From JBCCTX01 sp964468435 (GTDB lineage: Bacteria > Bacteroidota > Bacteroidia > J057), in the NCBI GenBank assembly GCA_964468435.1, contig CAYXVE010000014.1, positions 1 through 64,000 of the forward strand: a stretch of DNA of 64,000 bases, given 5' to 3'. Under the pieces are notes generated by a model that was not told the origin of the DNA, did no database searches, and worked only from the letters and a program-made list of their open reading frames with translations. Position numbers and translations under genes: made by a program. This document shows positions 1 to 9,239 of this stretch, piece by piece. Numbering within the stretch: position 1 is the first letter of the stretch; every line of letters starts with the position of its first letter.

Positions 1-31
1 AGCGATTGCTGAATTGTTCGTTTTGAGACAT
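1..31 (-). CDS. Possible 5' end of a gene leaving the window (left edge)
   Basis: An ATG on the minus strand at 31 opens a frame reading MSQNEQFSNR up to the window edge, with no stop in the visible ten codons. The peptide is hydrophilic and protein-like, but ten codons are too few to assign a family or be sure the frame is real. Nothing upstream of it settles the start. Confidence 0.25.
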   Translation of the reverse strand, partial: MSQNEQFSNR

Positions 32-403
32 ATTGATTGGTTTGATCGTAACTTAGCCTATAAATAACACAGGCTGGAACGATTTTACAAAAATTTCCAG
101 GATCATGTAGTCATAAGGGGCATAATTACTATTCCTCGCCCAAAATTTCCTGAACTTTATCGATACATATCTGAAGGGTGCCAGATATAGTCCACTCGGC
201 CAGCAATGGAATTTATCCAGAATGTTATTTTAAATATAAGGTTGTCGCATTACTTACATGTAGCAAACCCCAAGTATGCCAAAATGACACCATTAAATCT
301 ATCTTGAATGCCAAAACAACATTAAAATATTACTTATTGACACACTATTGCATTTGATATATATCTTGTCCTGAATGAAGTAAATAATAAAACTAACAAG
401 ATG
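32..403. other. Intergenic, no gene seen
   Basis: About 370 bases with stop codons in all frames and no convincing open frame or long inverted repeat. It lies downstream of the membrane-protein gene at 404-1315 and upstream of the possible gene leaving the left edge, so it may hold that gene's promoter. I saw no clear TAnnTTTG element in the right orientation. Confidence 0.5.
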
Positions 404-1315
404 CTAACGTGCTCCCATTTCACTCTTGATTTCCATATGGCCAACCAGATTATATATGCCCAATATGAGCACACCAAAGGCTACCGCACCTACAATCAAG
501 GCAGTGTTAGTAATCCCCTCAGCCGAAAAGGAGATGCGAATGAGTATGGTAGAAATAATAAAACCTGAGTTTCGTATCAACTGACTATAGCTTTCTGTAT
601 ACTTAAGTGATATGATCAGGATAAACACATCCGCCAGGATCAGTACATTGAAAAATTCATTGTAAAATATATTATTGACATCGGAGAGGTCTGTTACCAA
701 TCCCATATTGAATTTTCGGGCTTCTATAATCCAGTCAGTGAGACTGTAAACCGCCAACCCTATCAGCACAGGTATCAATAGCAGACTGATCACCCTTTTA
801 AAGGTAATGAATTTCTCCAGTTTAGGAGGGGTTTTGAACTTGGGACGCTTGAGGTTGAAAAAATAAAACAAATAGATCAATAGAAATAGTAATAAGAAAC
901 CTAACATATCAAAGGTCAGCTGTATATTATAATTATTTTCAAACCAGTGTGAAGCATCTACATCCATCTTTACAATATCCTTGTAAATACGCCTAATCAA
1001 AATGAGCGATATAATCTCATATTGCTTAGCTATAGAAGTACTAAATGAGTCGGGTATATAATACACCAACAGAAATACTTCATAAATCAGAATAAAGGAA
1101 AAAGGTGTGTAGATAGCGGAGGTAGTGCTTCCGAACAAATCTTTTGCGGATTCAGGTGTAATAAAAAAGCCCCACTGGTGTGCCAAGATTAGTCCCAAAT
1201 GTATAAAAAAGCCTGTAATTGACAGAAACAGGATGATTACCTCTACCTTGGATTTAACCTCTTCCTGGAAAATATGGTTGAAAAGCTGGTTTATTCGCTG
1301 GGTCATGTTTATCAT
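404..1315 (-). CDS. Multi-pass membrane protein of unknown function
   Basis: Not recognised as a known family. The protein of about 300 residues has some six or seven hydrophobic segments: near residues 25-45, 60-85, 130-150, 180-200, 220-240 and a long C-terminal stretch. A basic loop rich in Lys and Pro sits between the third and fourth. There is no cleavable signal peptide and no obvious catalytic motif. The open frame extends to a GTG at 1333, but ATG codons at 1315 and 1306 are better starts; 1315 is used here. It lies about 50 bp downstream of the SET-domain gene on the same strand, so the two are probably co-transcribed. That link is the only clue to its role. Confidence 0.6.
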   Translation of the reverse strand: MINMTQRINQLFNHIFQEEVKSKVEVIILFLSITGFFIHLGLILAHQWGFFITPESAKDLFGSTTSAIYTPFSFILIYEVFLLVYYIPDSFSTSIAKQYEIISLILIRRIYKDIVKMDVDASHWFENNYNIQLTFDMLGFLLLFLLIYLFYFFNLKRPKFKTPPKLEKFITFKRVISLLLIPVLIGLAVYSLTDWIIEARKFNMGLVTDLSDVNNIFYNEFFNVLILADVFILIISLKYTESYSQLIRNSGFIISTILIRISFSAEGITNTALIVGAVAFGVLILGIYNLVGHMEIKSEMGAR

Positions 1316-1363
1316 AACAGACGTGTATATCACGAAGTTGGAAAAAATCTCAATTTTCAGTAT

Positions 1364-1963
1364 CTAACTCGACTTTTGAGGTCTGTATTTTAAATGATAT
1401 ACAGATCTGTAAGCGCCTGGATCAATAAAGAATGTATCAACTTCTTTACGGGTTATTTCATCTATCAAAGGAAGAAGCGGCTGATCAACTTCAAATAGTC
1501 TGACCAGTGCATTCTTTACTTTTTCATCCCATTCTATGTAGTACATATCTACATCTTCGGGTCTCACCACCCGGCGGCATGTTACATTTCCACAACTCAG
1601 TGGTATAGGTTGCTCTATATTGAACAACCCATATTCATCAGTTATCTGTTCACCGGGTTGAATATCTCTGATAGCTATTTCGAAGCCATATCCTGTACTG
1701 ATGGTATTGCACTGGCAACAGTGGTTGACGTACTTAGCAAAATCCCAGCTAATGATACGTATTCCCAACTCATCTATGTAAGAATACTTCTCGATGTATT
1801 CCTGCATTGAGGGAGTAAACAACAGAAAATCAGTAGGGGAAATCTGTATTTCCAGGCTATCCTTTACATAGGTTATCGTGCCACGGGGTATCTGCCCTTT
1901 GGCAAAAACCCCATAGCCGATTTCATCATTAATATATCTGAGTTCCGTCAGTGGATGTATCAT
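1364..1963 (-). CDS. SET-domain protein, putative protein-lysine methyltransferase
   Basis: SET-domain proteins transfer methyl groups from S-adenosylmethionine to protein lysines. Seen here: an N-terminal GYGVFAKGQIPRG segment (the family's G-x-G-x-F/V-A start), the pseudoknot-type motif YVNHCCQCNT, equivalent to F-x-N-H-S-C-x-P-N, near residues 80-90, and GEQITDEYG near residue 110. A post-SET-like stretch with cysteines (SCGNVTCRRV) follows. At about 200 residues it is a small stand-alone SET protein without extra domains. The frame opens with TTG at 1981, but ATG at 1963 is a better start. It is probably co-transcribed with the membrane protein at 404-1315. The bacterial substrate is unknown; the family assignment is firm. 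Confidence 0.82.
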   Translation of the reverse strand: MIHPLTELRYINDEIGYGVFAKGQIPRGTITYVKDSLEIQISPTDFLLFTPSMQEYIEKYSYIDELGIRIISWDFAKYVNHCCQCNTISTGYGFEIAIRDIQPGEQITDEYGLFNIEQPIPLSCGNVTCRRVVRPEDVDMYYIEWDEKVKNALVRLFEVDQPLLPLIDEITRKEVDTFFIDPGAYRSVYHLKYRPQKSS

Positions 1964-2033
1964 GGGTAAAAAATTTGGCAATATTACGGATAAAAAAAGG
2001 ATTTATCCTAACATTTTGTTATCACACCCCCTG

Positions 2034-3743
2034 TTAATATCCTGCTGCCTGCCCATCTTTCCTGGATTCTGATGCCCCATAATAGACACCCTCTTCCAGA
2101 TCAAACATAATCGCCTGATATCCACCATAAGCTCCGGGATTGAAACCAATCTCGTGGCCCATCCGATCCAGTTGGCGCCTCACTTCATATTCAAATCCCC
2201 GCTCCAGCAATACTTTTCCTCCATCTTCCATAACACTTCCCGTCGGAGAAGAACTTCCCGTATGCCGTATACGTGGGGCATCTCCGGCCTCCTGCAGATT
2301 CATTCCAAAATCTATCATATTCACCAGGATCTGAACATGACCCTGAGGCTGCATATCACCCCCCATTACGCCAAAACTCATGTAAGGCTTCCTGTCTTTG
2401 GTAACAAATGCGGGTATAATGGTGTGAAAGGGACGTTTACCCGGTTCATATTCATTAAAATGGCCCACTTCCAGGGTAAATAATGAGCCTCTGTTTTGTA
2501 GCATAAAGCCCAATTCCCCTGGAATAATACCTGATCCCATCCCGCCGAAATTACTTTGTATGAAAGATACCATGGTTCCGGAAGAATCTGCAACAGTGAG
2601 ATAAATCGTATCTCCATCTTTCAGTATACCCGCATCCAATCTACGAGAGGCTCTATTAGGATTCAGTAGCTTACGACGTTCTGCAGCATATGATTTTGAA
2701 ATAAGCTTTTCGGTTGGAATATCATTGAAAGAAGGATCTGCGTAGTATTTCGCCCGGTCTTCATAGGCAATCTTTTTCGCCTCCACAAGGGTGTGTATGT
2801 ATTCTGCACTCCCAAATCCCATGGAAGCTATATCGTATTCCTCCAAGATATTGAGCATCTGTAGGGCAGCAATACCCTGACCATTGGGAGGAAGCTCCCA
2901 TACATCATAGCCCCTGTAATTGGTGGAGACAGGATCTACCCACTCAGAGGTATGTGAAGCCAAATCTTCGTATGTAATAAATCCACCTACTTCTTTCATA
3001 TGATCAGCAATAGTCTGGGCAATCTCTCCTTGGTAATATACATCTCTTCCTCCTTCTGCGATCATCGACAAGGTACGTGCTAATCTGGGATTGCTGAACA
3101 TTTTTCCTTTTTCCGGTGCCTCACCACCAGGCATGTAGGTCTCCCGGAAATGAGGCAAATCCTGCATATACCTCGCAGTACCCTGTATGTAATAAGCGAT
3201 CAACTCACTCACTGGGAAACCATTCTTAGCATAGCTAATGGCAGGAGCCAGGATATCCTCCATAGGCAATTTGCCAAACTTGCCATGCAGTTCATACCAA
3301 CCATCCACACATCCCGGAACCGATACAGAGAGCACACCCTGACCTGGAATACGCTCCATGCCCTTTTCTTCAAAATATGCCTTAGTCAGAGAACGCGGCG
3401 ACCTGCCACTTGCGTTCAGACCATACAACTGCTGGGTTTCTGAATCCCAGACAATGGCAAACAAATCCCCGCCAATCCCACAACCTGTGGGCTCCATCAG
3501 CCCCAAGGCTGCATTCGCAGCAATTGCTGCATCAACGGCTGTTCCGCCTTTTTTGAGTATCTCAAGCGCGATCTGGGTAGCCAAAGGCTGACTGGTAGCT
3601 GCCATGCCATGCGGAGCAATTACCTCCGAACGGGTAGCATAAGATTTTCCAGTAATTCGGTCCTGTCCCATTAAATATGTGTTGATATTGGTAAACAGTA
3701 GTAATAATGATACAATGAAAATAGTGGTTCTTTGTCTAAGCAT
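2034..3743 (-). CDS. Gamma-glutamyltransferase-family protein (YwrD-like)
   Basis: An N-terminal-nucleophile hydrolase made as a precursor that cleaves itself before a catalytic threonine. A signal peptide (residues 1-26, ending near YLMGQ) points to export to the periplasm. Typical blocks are present: GGTAVDAAIAANAALG, EPTGCGIGGDL and PPNGQGIAALQMLNIL. The predicted nucleophile is Thr379 in GDTIYLTVAD, which aligns with Thr391 of E. coli GGT. In true GGTs the next block is P-G-K-R-P-L-S-S-M; here it reads PGKRPFHTIIPAF, so the two substrate-binding serines are absent. That resembles the YwrD branch, whose physiological substrate is uncertain, so glutathione breakdown should not be assumed. 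Length (569) is normal. Confidence 0.88.
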   Translation of the reverse strand: MLRQRTTIFIVSLLLLFTNINTYLMGQDRITGKSYATRSEVIAPHGMAATSQPLATQIALEILKKGGTAVDAAIAANAALGLMEPTGCGIGGDLFAIVWDSETQQLYGLNASGRSPRSLTKAYFEEKGMERIPGQGVLSVSVPGCVDGWYELHGKFGKLPMEDILAPAISYAKNGFPVSELIAYYIQGTARYMQDLPHFRETYMPGGEAPEKGKMFSNPRLARTLSMIAEGGRDVYYQGEIAQTIADHMKEVGGFITYEDLASHTSEWVDPVSTNYRGYDVWELPPNGQGIAALQMLNILEEYDIASMGFGSAEYIHTLVEAKKIAYEDRAKYYADPSFNDIPTEKLISKSYAAERRKLLNPNRASRRLDAGILKDGDTIYLTVADSSGTMVSFIQSNFGGMGSGIIPGELGFMLQNRGSLFTLEVGHFNEYEPGKRPFHTIIPAFVTKDRKPYMSFGVMGGDMQPQGHVQILVNMIDFGMNLQEAGDAPRIRHTGSSSPTGSVMEDGGKVLLERGFEYEVRRQLDRMGHEIGFNPGAYGGYQAIMFDLEEGVYYGASESRKDGQAAGY

Positions 3744-3830
3744 AAGAAATAGATTTTAACTGTAAAAAGGGTTGCCTTAATTTAGCCATTTAAACGGAGA
3801 ATTTATGTTAAGTTTTTCTATTTCACCTAT

Positions 3831-5183
3831 ATGAACAAACGTAGCGATTACATATTCTGGGGGGTAGTCCTCTGTCTGCACCTTATCAGTGTCATTTATC
3901 AGCTACACACCCAAAACTGGTATCTCAAAGACTCTCATGAGTATATCCTCGCGGCTCAAAATATCCTGGATCACAATGTATTATACTCCGGCGACCTCAG
4001 TGATCCCCCTAGAATGGACTTCTATACCAAACGCCCTCCCCTATACTCGCTATTGATAGCCCTGGGATTGTTGATTACGGGCTCGCCAGTATTTATGATC
4101 ATTATCCAGCATTTTCTCAGCATATTAAACATTTTTACTTCTTTTCGAATCCTGACGCTACTTGAACAATCACCTTCTTCATCGACTTCAACACCAGGAG
4201 TTCATTCAGGATCAACTTCGCAATACATATTCCTGGCTTTACTGATACTTTACCCAACCCAGTTTCTATATGCTGGTCTCATCATGACAGAAATACTCTT
4301 CCAAACATTGATTACTGGAGCCGCATACTGCTTGCTCAAAGCCTGGCACCAGTATCCCTTGAAATGGCTGATAATATTTACCGCTTTAGTCATGTTGTCC
4401 ATGCTCACCAAACCCATTATGTACCTGTTTGCCATTCCCCATCTATTGATCCTGGGATATTTTGTGGTCAAGACCCATAAATGGTCTATCGTCTTGCTGG
4501 CCTTACTACCTGTACTAGTAGTATATGGATACCAATCTTGGAATGAACAACGTACCGGATATTTTCACTTTTCCAGTATTCAAAACCTCAGCCTGTTTCA
4601 ATATACTACCTATAACTTACTTGTTCAGGAAATGGGGGAACAAGATGCCATCCAATATACTGACAGCGTTTTGTATGAATCCCTGAAACAGCCTACCTAT
4701 CAGGAAGAACAAAGAATGATTGTAGAATTCTGTGTCAACACGATTCGCCACAATCTGGGAGCATATCTCAGCATACATCTAAAAGGAATGATCAATTTTT
4801 TTGTAGATCCAGGAAGATTTGATCTATTCCATTTTTTTGATATTCAGGATCAAGAAACCAGTCTCCTGAAATCTTTTAGTAAAGAGGGATATACAGGCAT
4901 CTTCAGAAGTTTAAGCCAACAACCTGTAGGTATGATTGCCATTTTGATATGCGTCGGTATTGGGAATGCCACAAAACTAATTATGAGTCTGTTGTTTGTC
5001 TTTGACAAGCGTTGGGATATCCGCCACCGGTTTGCAATGCTGTTATGGATTGCATACATCTCTGGGCTTACCGGTACTTCAGGAGCCTCTAGATTTGCCG
5101 TTCCAGTGGGTATGCTACTGATAGTAATTACTACCGTTGAGTTGAACAGAATATATGCGATACTTTGCAAAAGTACTCTTTAA
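3831..5183 (+). CDS. GT39-like membrane glycosyltransferase
   Basis: An integral membrane protein of 450 residues with about ten hydrophobic segments, of the PMT/ArnT-like fold that moves a sugar from a polyprenyl-phosphate donor onto an acceptor outside the membrane. Supporting features are the N-terminal transmembrane helix followed by an acidic first loop (LKDSHEYILAAQNI) with the Asp/Glu pair typical of the catalytic loop, and the KRPPLYSLLIAL segment that opens the second helix. No other polysaccharide genes lie next to it: the upstream gene is divergent and the downstream gene convergent. The acceptor cannot be predicted. Superfamily membership is likely; substrate is unknown. Confidence 0.75.
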   Translation: MNKRSDYIFWGVVLCLHLISVIYQLHTQNWYLKDSHEYILAAQNILDHNVLYSGDLSDPPRMDFYTKRPPLYSLLIALGLLITGSPVFMIIIQHFLSILNIFTSFRILTLLEQSPSSSTSTPGVHSGSTSQYIFLALLILYPTQFLYAGLIMTEILFQTLITGAAYCLLKAWHQYPLKWLIIFTALVMLSMLTKPIMYLFAIPHLLILGYFVVKTHKWSIVLLALLPVLVVYGYQSWNEQRTGYFHFSSIQNLSLFQYTTYNLLVQEMGEQDAIQYTDSVLYESLKQPTYQEEQRMIVEFCVNTIRHNLGAYLSIHLKGMINFFVDPGRFDLFHFFDIQDQETSLLKSFSKEGYTGIFRSLSQQPVGMIAILICVGIGNATKLIMSLLFVFDKRWDIRHRFAMLLWIAYISGLTGTSGASRFAVPVGMLLIVITTVELNRIYAILCKSTL

Positions 5184-5320
5184 ATCATGGGCAACACCGT
5201 ATCAGTTTTCCGGTCATAAAAAAAATAGTCTGTAAGGAGCTTTTTTGAGTCGCAATACTGTGAAACAGTACCACAAAATAATTCTGTAAGCTGAGGTCCG
5301 TAACCACAACCCGCTCCCAC

Positions 5321-5611
5321 CTATTTATCCACTTCTTCAAAGTCTACATCCTCTGCTATCTCATCTGGATGAACTTTGCGCTTATCAGGTTGTTTGGGAG
5401 CTTTCACTTTCACATCATCATTGATGTGTATATTTTCATGATAGGGGTCCTGCTCGTAGTTTTGTTGATAAGCCCGAGCTTGGTTTTCAACGTCTTTAGC
5501 AACGCGTTTGAGTACTGACCGGAATACATAACGAATAACATGTCTGCCAAAAAACCTAAAAAACAGCCAGACAATAAAAAAAAATGTAACGATCCACATC
5601 AAAACACTCAT
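5321..5611 (-). CDS. DUF4834 family small membrane protein
   Basis: A 96-residue protein with one N-terminal transmembrane helix (about residues 4-20), a basic juxtamembrane segment (RFFGRHVIRYVFRSVLKR), and an acidic C-terminal tail ending DVDFEEVDK. This architecture matches the Bacteroidota-specific DUF4834 family, whose function is unknown. It starts 26 bp downstream of the bshA stop on the same strand and probably belongs to that transcript. Confidence 0.75.
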   Translation of the reverse strand: MSVLMWIVTFFFIVWLFFRFFGRHVIRYVFRSVLKRVAKDVENQARAYQQNYEQDPYHENIHINDDVKVKAPKQPDKRKVHPDEIAEDVDFEEVDK

Positions 5612-5636
5612 ATCCCTTTTCCTTTTTTCTACATCA

Positions 5637-6779
5637 TTAGCAGCTCATCGAAGGTTGTTTTTCCAGCACTTGTTGGTAAAGGGTTTCATATACTGGAACG
5701 ATATGATCAATCGCGAACTTTTGGGCATGATCATAGGCATTCTGGGAATAAGTTTGCCATCTCTTTTGATCTGACAATAGGTATATGGCATCTTTTGCCA
5801 TCTTATCTACATCTCCCACTGGGCTGGTGAAACCCGTATATTCGTCCACGACCAATTCAGGTATACCTCCAGCATTAGAGGCTATGACAGGCATCCCACA
5901 AGCCATTGCTTCCAGGGCTGCCAGTCCGAAGCTCTCTGTCTCAGAAGGCAATAAAAACAAATCGCCGATAGAATAAATCTCCTCAACAGCATCCTGGCTT
6001 CCTAAAAAAACGATATCATCGTGTATTCCCAATTTACGCCCCATTTCTTCTGTCGATCTACGCTCGGGTCCATCACCCACCATCAACAATTTTGCCGGCA
6101 TCTGTTCAACCACCTTCTGAAAAGTAAGTACAACATCGTCAATTCGCTTGACCTTCCGGAAATTGGAAGTATGCACGATGAGCTTTTCTCCTCCCCTTGC
6201 GATCATCTGTCTGAAATGCTCTTTATTTTGACGGCGAAAGCGATGAGTATCCACAAAATTGTGAATGACATGGATATCATTTTTCACCTCAAAGTTATCC
6301 AGAGTTGCTTGTTTAAGAAAATGCGAAACTGCCGTTACAGCATCACTTTGCTCAATGGAAAACTTCACCACAGGCTCATAGCTCTTATTACGCCCTACCA
6401 GGGTAATATCTGTACCGTGCAGGGTAGTGACGATCGGCACATACTTGTTATAATCTCTCAGGATTTGACGTGCCAGATAGGCAACAGAAGCGTGAGGAAC
6501 TGCGTAATGAACGTGAAAAATATCCAGATCGTGATAAAGCGCAACATCCACCATCGTGCTGGCAAGCGCCGACTCATAAGGGACGAAGTCAAATAAGGGA
6601 TAATCCTTGGTACGTACTTCGTGATAGAGGAGATTTTCTGAGAAAAGATCCAACCTGATAGGCCGGCTATATGTGATAAAATGAACCTTGTGTCCAAGTT
6701 TCGCCAGTGATTTTCCCAACTCTGTGGCCACTACACCACTTCCTCCATAAGTCGGATAGCAAACAATGCCTATGTTCAT
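5637..6779 (-). CDS. bshA: N-acetyl-alpha-D-glucosaminyl L-malate synthase BshA
   Basis: BshA carries out the first step of bacillithiol synthesis, joining N-acetylglucosamine from UDP-GlcNAc to L-malate in the cytosol. The 380-residue GT4 protein starts with the characteristic MNIGIVCYPTYGGSG, has HVHYAVPHA near residue 95, TTLHGTDIT, the phosphate-binding region MVGDGPER, and the GT4 E-x7-E block (ETESFGLAALEAMACGMPVI). Length and N-terminal motif separate it from general GT4 enzymes. bshB and bshC are not in this window. Bacillithiol is the usual low-molecular-weight thiol of Bacteroidota, so the gene fits the inferred host. A DUF4834 gene follows closely. Confidence 0.93.
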   Translation of the reverse strand: MNIGIVCYPTYGGSGVVATELGKSLAKLGHKVHFITYSRPIRLDLFSENLLYHEVRTKDYPLFDFVPYESALASTMVDVALYHDLDIFHVHYAVPHASVAYLARQILRDYNKYVPIVTTLHGTDITLVGRNKSYEPVVKFSIEQSDAVTAVSHFLKQATLDNFEVKNDIHVIHNFVDTHRFRRQNKEHFRQMIARGGEKLIVHTSNFRKVKRIDDVVLTFQKVVEQMPAKLLMVGDGPERRSTEEMGRKLGIHDDIVFLGSQDAVEEIYSIGDLFLLPSETESFGLAALEAMACGMPVIASNAGGIPELVVDEYTGFTSPVGDVDKMAKDAIYLLSDQKRWQTYSQNAYDHAQKFAIDHIVPVYETLYQQVLEKQPSMSC

Positions 6780-6913
6780 GATTAATGATAGTAATTATTT
6801 CTTTAACGGTTGCCCGGGTGAAATGGTTATTTAATTCAGGTAATGAAATAACCCAGGTAATCTGACGATTGGATTCTCAAATATCTGTCTCCCAGATGAC
6901 GTCAAAAAATCAA

Positions 6914-8893
6914 TTAGCCAAAGATCAAATAGGCAAGAATAAGTACTACTCCCAGCGATACGACCAGGGCATAATTCTGTACCAGACCTGACTGCATTTT
7001 CCGGAAAACATTTCCGATAGCATTGACAGTATTTGCTACACCATTGACAACACCATCTACAATATTCTGGTCGAACCATAAAATGAGATTTTCACCCGCC
7101 CAAACAAAAGGTCTTATGATGTTACGATGATAGAACTCATCCACATAAAACTTATTTTCCATCGCATCATACATATCTCCAAAGAATGCTTTGACTTTTG
7201 CATCCCCTGCAAGGTCATGCTTGCGGTAAAAATTATACGTGAAATACACTACACCTATCGCTAATACAGCGGAAAAGGGTAATAAGAAGTATTCCCAGCT
7301 ATGGTGTTCATGCATCGCATGTAGCATCCCTATATCGTTGAGTATCAACCCTTCGGCACCCTCTCCACCTTCCCGAGCCAGCCATACATCATTCAGAAGG
7401 TGAGGTATATGCAATTCATGTCCGATCAATGCAGGAATACCCGCCAATCCACCAATGATGGCCAGGATCCCTAATACCCATAATGGGATTGTCATTACAG
7501 CAGAGCTTTCGTGAGGATGCTTTTCACTGGGGAAACGCTCTTTGCCATTGAAGGTAAGATAGGTAACACGGGTCATGTAAAAAGCAGTAAGTGCTGCAGT
7601 CAACACAGCCACAACCCAAACCACAAAATATATCGCATTCTCAAACCCGGCAAAAAAGACACTAGTCAGAATCTCATCTTTGGAGAAAAAGCCTGAAAAT
7701 AATGGAATACCGGCAATGGCAAGGGTAGATAGCCAGAAAGTTGTGCCTGTTGAAGGCATATATTTTCTCAGACCTCCCATCGTACGTATATCCTGAGGAT
7801 CTTTTACGGTATGCATGTGCTCCATAGCATGAATAACAGACCCGGAACCCAGAAACAAACATGCCTTGAAAAAGGCATGAGTCATCACGTGAAATATAGC
7901 AGTGGTAAAAGCTCCAGCTCCCAGAGCCATAAACATGAATCCAAGCTGAGATACAGTGGAGTAGGCCAGTACTTTTTTGATATCGTTTTGAGAAATGGCT
8001 ATCAATGCTGCTACGACAGCTGTCAGTCCTGCCACGACGACAACAACGACCATAACTTCTGGTGCTGCCAGATAAATAGGATGTAAGCGGGCAATCAGGT
8101 AAATACCCGAAGTTACCATTGTCGCGGCATGGATCAGCGCAGAGACAGGTGTTGGACCAGCCATCGCATCAGGCAGCCATACGTAGAGCGGAATCTGGGC
8201 AGATTTACCTGTCGATGCAATGAATATTAACAAAGCAATCCAAAATGCATGCGATTCCAACGCAGCCAGACCACCTGGAGAGAGGATCTCGTCAAAACCC
8301 AGACTTCCAATCTGACTAAAAATGATCATCATCGCTACGATCATGGCAAAATCACCTATGCGGTTTGCTACAAAGGCTTTCTGAGCAGCCTTGGCTTTTT
8401 CCATGTCTTCGTACCAGAACCCAATCAGCAAATAAGAACACACCCCTACGCCTTCCCATCCCAAAAACAATACTGCCAAGTTATCTCCCAATATTAGGTT
8501 GTTCATGGCAAAGATGAACAGATTCAGGTATGCAAAAAATTTGTAGTATCCTTTATCTCCATGCATATACCCAATGGAGTAAAGATGGATCAATGCCCCA
8601 ACCCCATTTACAACCATTCCCATCAGAATAGATAGTTCATCAAGTTGATAGGCAAAACTTATATCTAGCTGCCCTACACGCATCCAGGACATAATTTTAA
8701 AGCCTATACCCCCTTCCTCAAAATTGAGGTAGGCAAAAAGAATTACAAAGAAAGGTATCGCAACTGCAAGTGAAGCGATTGCACCAATCAATGGTTCATT
8801 TTTGCGAAAGCCCGGACTGACAAAACCGAGTATGCCTAGCAGAGCTGAGCTGAATAAAGGAAGTAAAATGATCAGAGGTAACAGTAATTCCAT
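6914..8893 (-). CDS. nuoL: NADH-quinone oxidoreductase subunit L
   Basis: A proton-pumping membrane subunit of respiratory complex I. The 659-residue protein is almost wholly hydrophobic. It contains GWEGVGVCSYLLIGFWY (residues about 145-161), the antiporter-family signature WLPDAMAGPTPVSALIHAAT, and lysine/histidine residues in the broken-helix region (ISQNDIKKVLAYSTVSQLG). The C-terminal lateral helix and last transmembrane segment appear complete, so length is normal. It is the last gene of a nuoJ-nuoK-nuoL run, 3 bp after nuoK. The related subunits nuoM and nuoN, which normally follow, are absent: the next gene, 135 bp on, is bshA. Confidence 0.97.
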   Translation of the reverse strand: MELLLPLIILLPLFSSALLGILGFVSPGFRKNEPLIGAIASLAVAIPFFVILFAYLNFEEGGIGFKIMSWMRVGQLDISFAYQLDELSILMGMVVNGVGALIHLYSIGYMHGDKGYYKFFAYLNLFIFAMNNLILGDNLAVLFLGWEGVGVCSYLLIGFWYEDMEKAKAAQKAFVANRIGDFAMIVAMMIIFSQIGSLGFDEILSPGGLAALESHAFWIALLIFIASTGKSAQIPLYVWLPDAMAGPTPVSALIHAATMVTSGIYLIARLHPIYLAAPEVMVVVVVVAGLTAVVAALIAISQNDIKKVLAYSTVSQLGFMFMALGAGAFTTAIFHVMTHAFFKACLFLGSGSVIHAMEHMHTVKDPQDIRTMGGLRKYMPSTGTTFWLSTLAIAGIPLFSGFFSKDEILTSVFFAGFENAIYFVVWVVAVLTAALTAFYMTRVTYLTFNGKERFPSEKHPHESSAVMTIPLWVLGILAIIGGLAGIPALIGHELHIPHLLNDVWLAREGGEGAEGLILNDIGMLHAMHEHHSWEYFLLPFSAVLAIGVVYFTYNFYRKHDLAGDAKVKAFFGDMYDAMENKFYVDEFYHRNIIRPFVWAGENLILWFDQNIVDGVVNGVANTVNAIGNVFRKMQSGLVQNYALVVSLGVVLILAYLIFG

Positions 8894-8896
8894 GTA

Positions 8897-9211
8897 CTAC
8901 CACTTAAATATATTAACTTGATTGATATCGATATTGAGTTTATTTCGAAACATCGCAATAATAATCGCCAGTCCCACAACAGCCTCTGCTGCTGCTACAC
9001 ACATTACAAAAAATACCAGCATGGAGCCTACATTATTGCCATGCATTTTGGAAAAGGTCACCAAAGACAAGTTGACAGCATTGAGCATCAACTCTATACA
9101 CATAAACACGACAATGCCATTCCGACGTATAAGAACACCTACTGTTCCCAGCGTGAACATTATAACGCATACGGCCAGGTAAGTAAATGCATTGGGGATA
9201 AACAACTCCAT
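8897..9211 (-). CDS. nuoK: NADH-quinone oxidoreductase subunit K
   Basis: A small three-helix complex I membrane subunit of 104 residues, normal for NuoK. The conserved glutamates used in proton transfer are visible in MCIELMLNAVNL (second helix) and AAAEAVVGLAIII (third helix). It ends 3 bp before nuoL and starts 28 bp after nuoJ, so it belongs to the same transcript. Confidence 0.97.
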   Translation of the reverse strand: MELFIPNAFTYLAVCVIMFTLGTVGVLIRRNGIVVFMCIELMLNAVNLSLVTFSKMHGNNVGSMLVFFVMCVAAAEAVVGLAIIIAMFRNKLNIDINQVNIFKW

Positions 9212-9239
9212 AAAGGTTGTATGTTATAACTGATTATGT

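Noticed and set aside
1988..2008. 7-bp hairpin GGATAAA/TTTATCC after the GGT-family gene
   Set aside because: Short, AT-rich, and without a T-run, so not called as a terminator.
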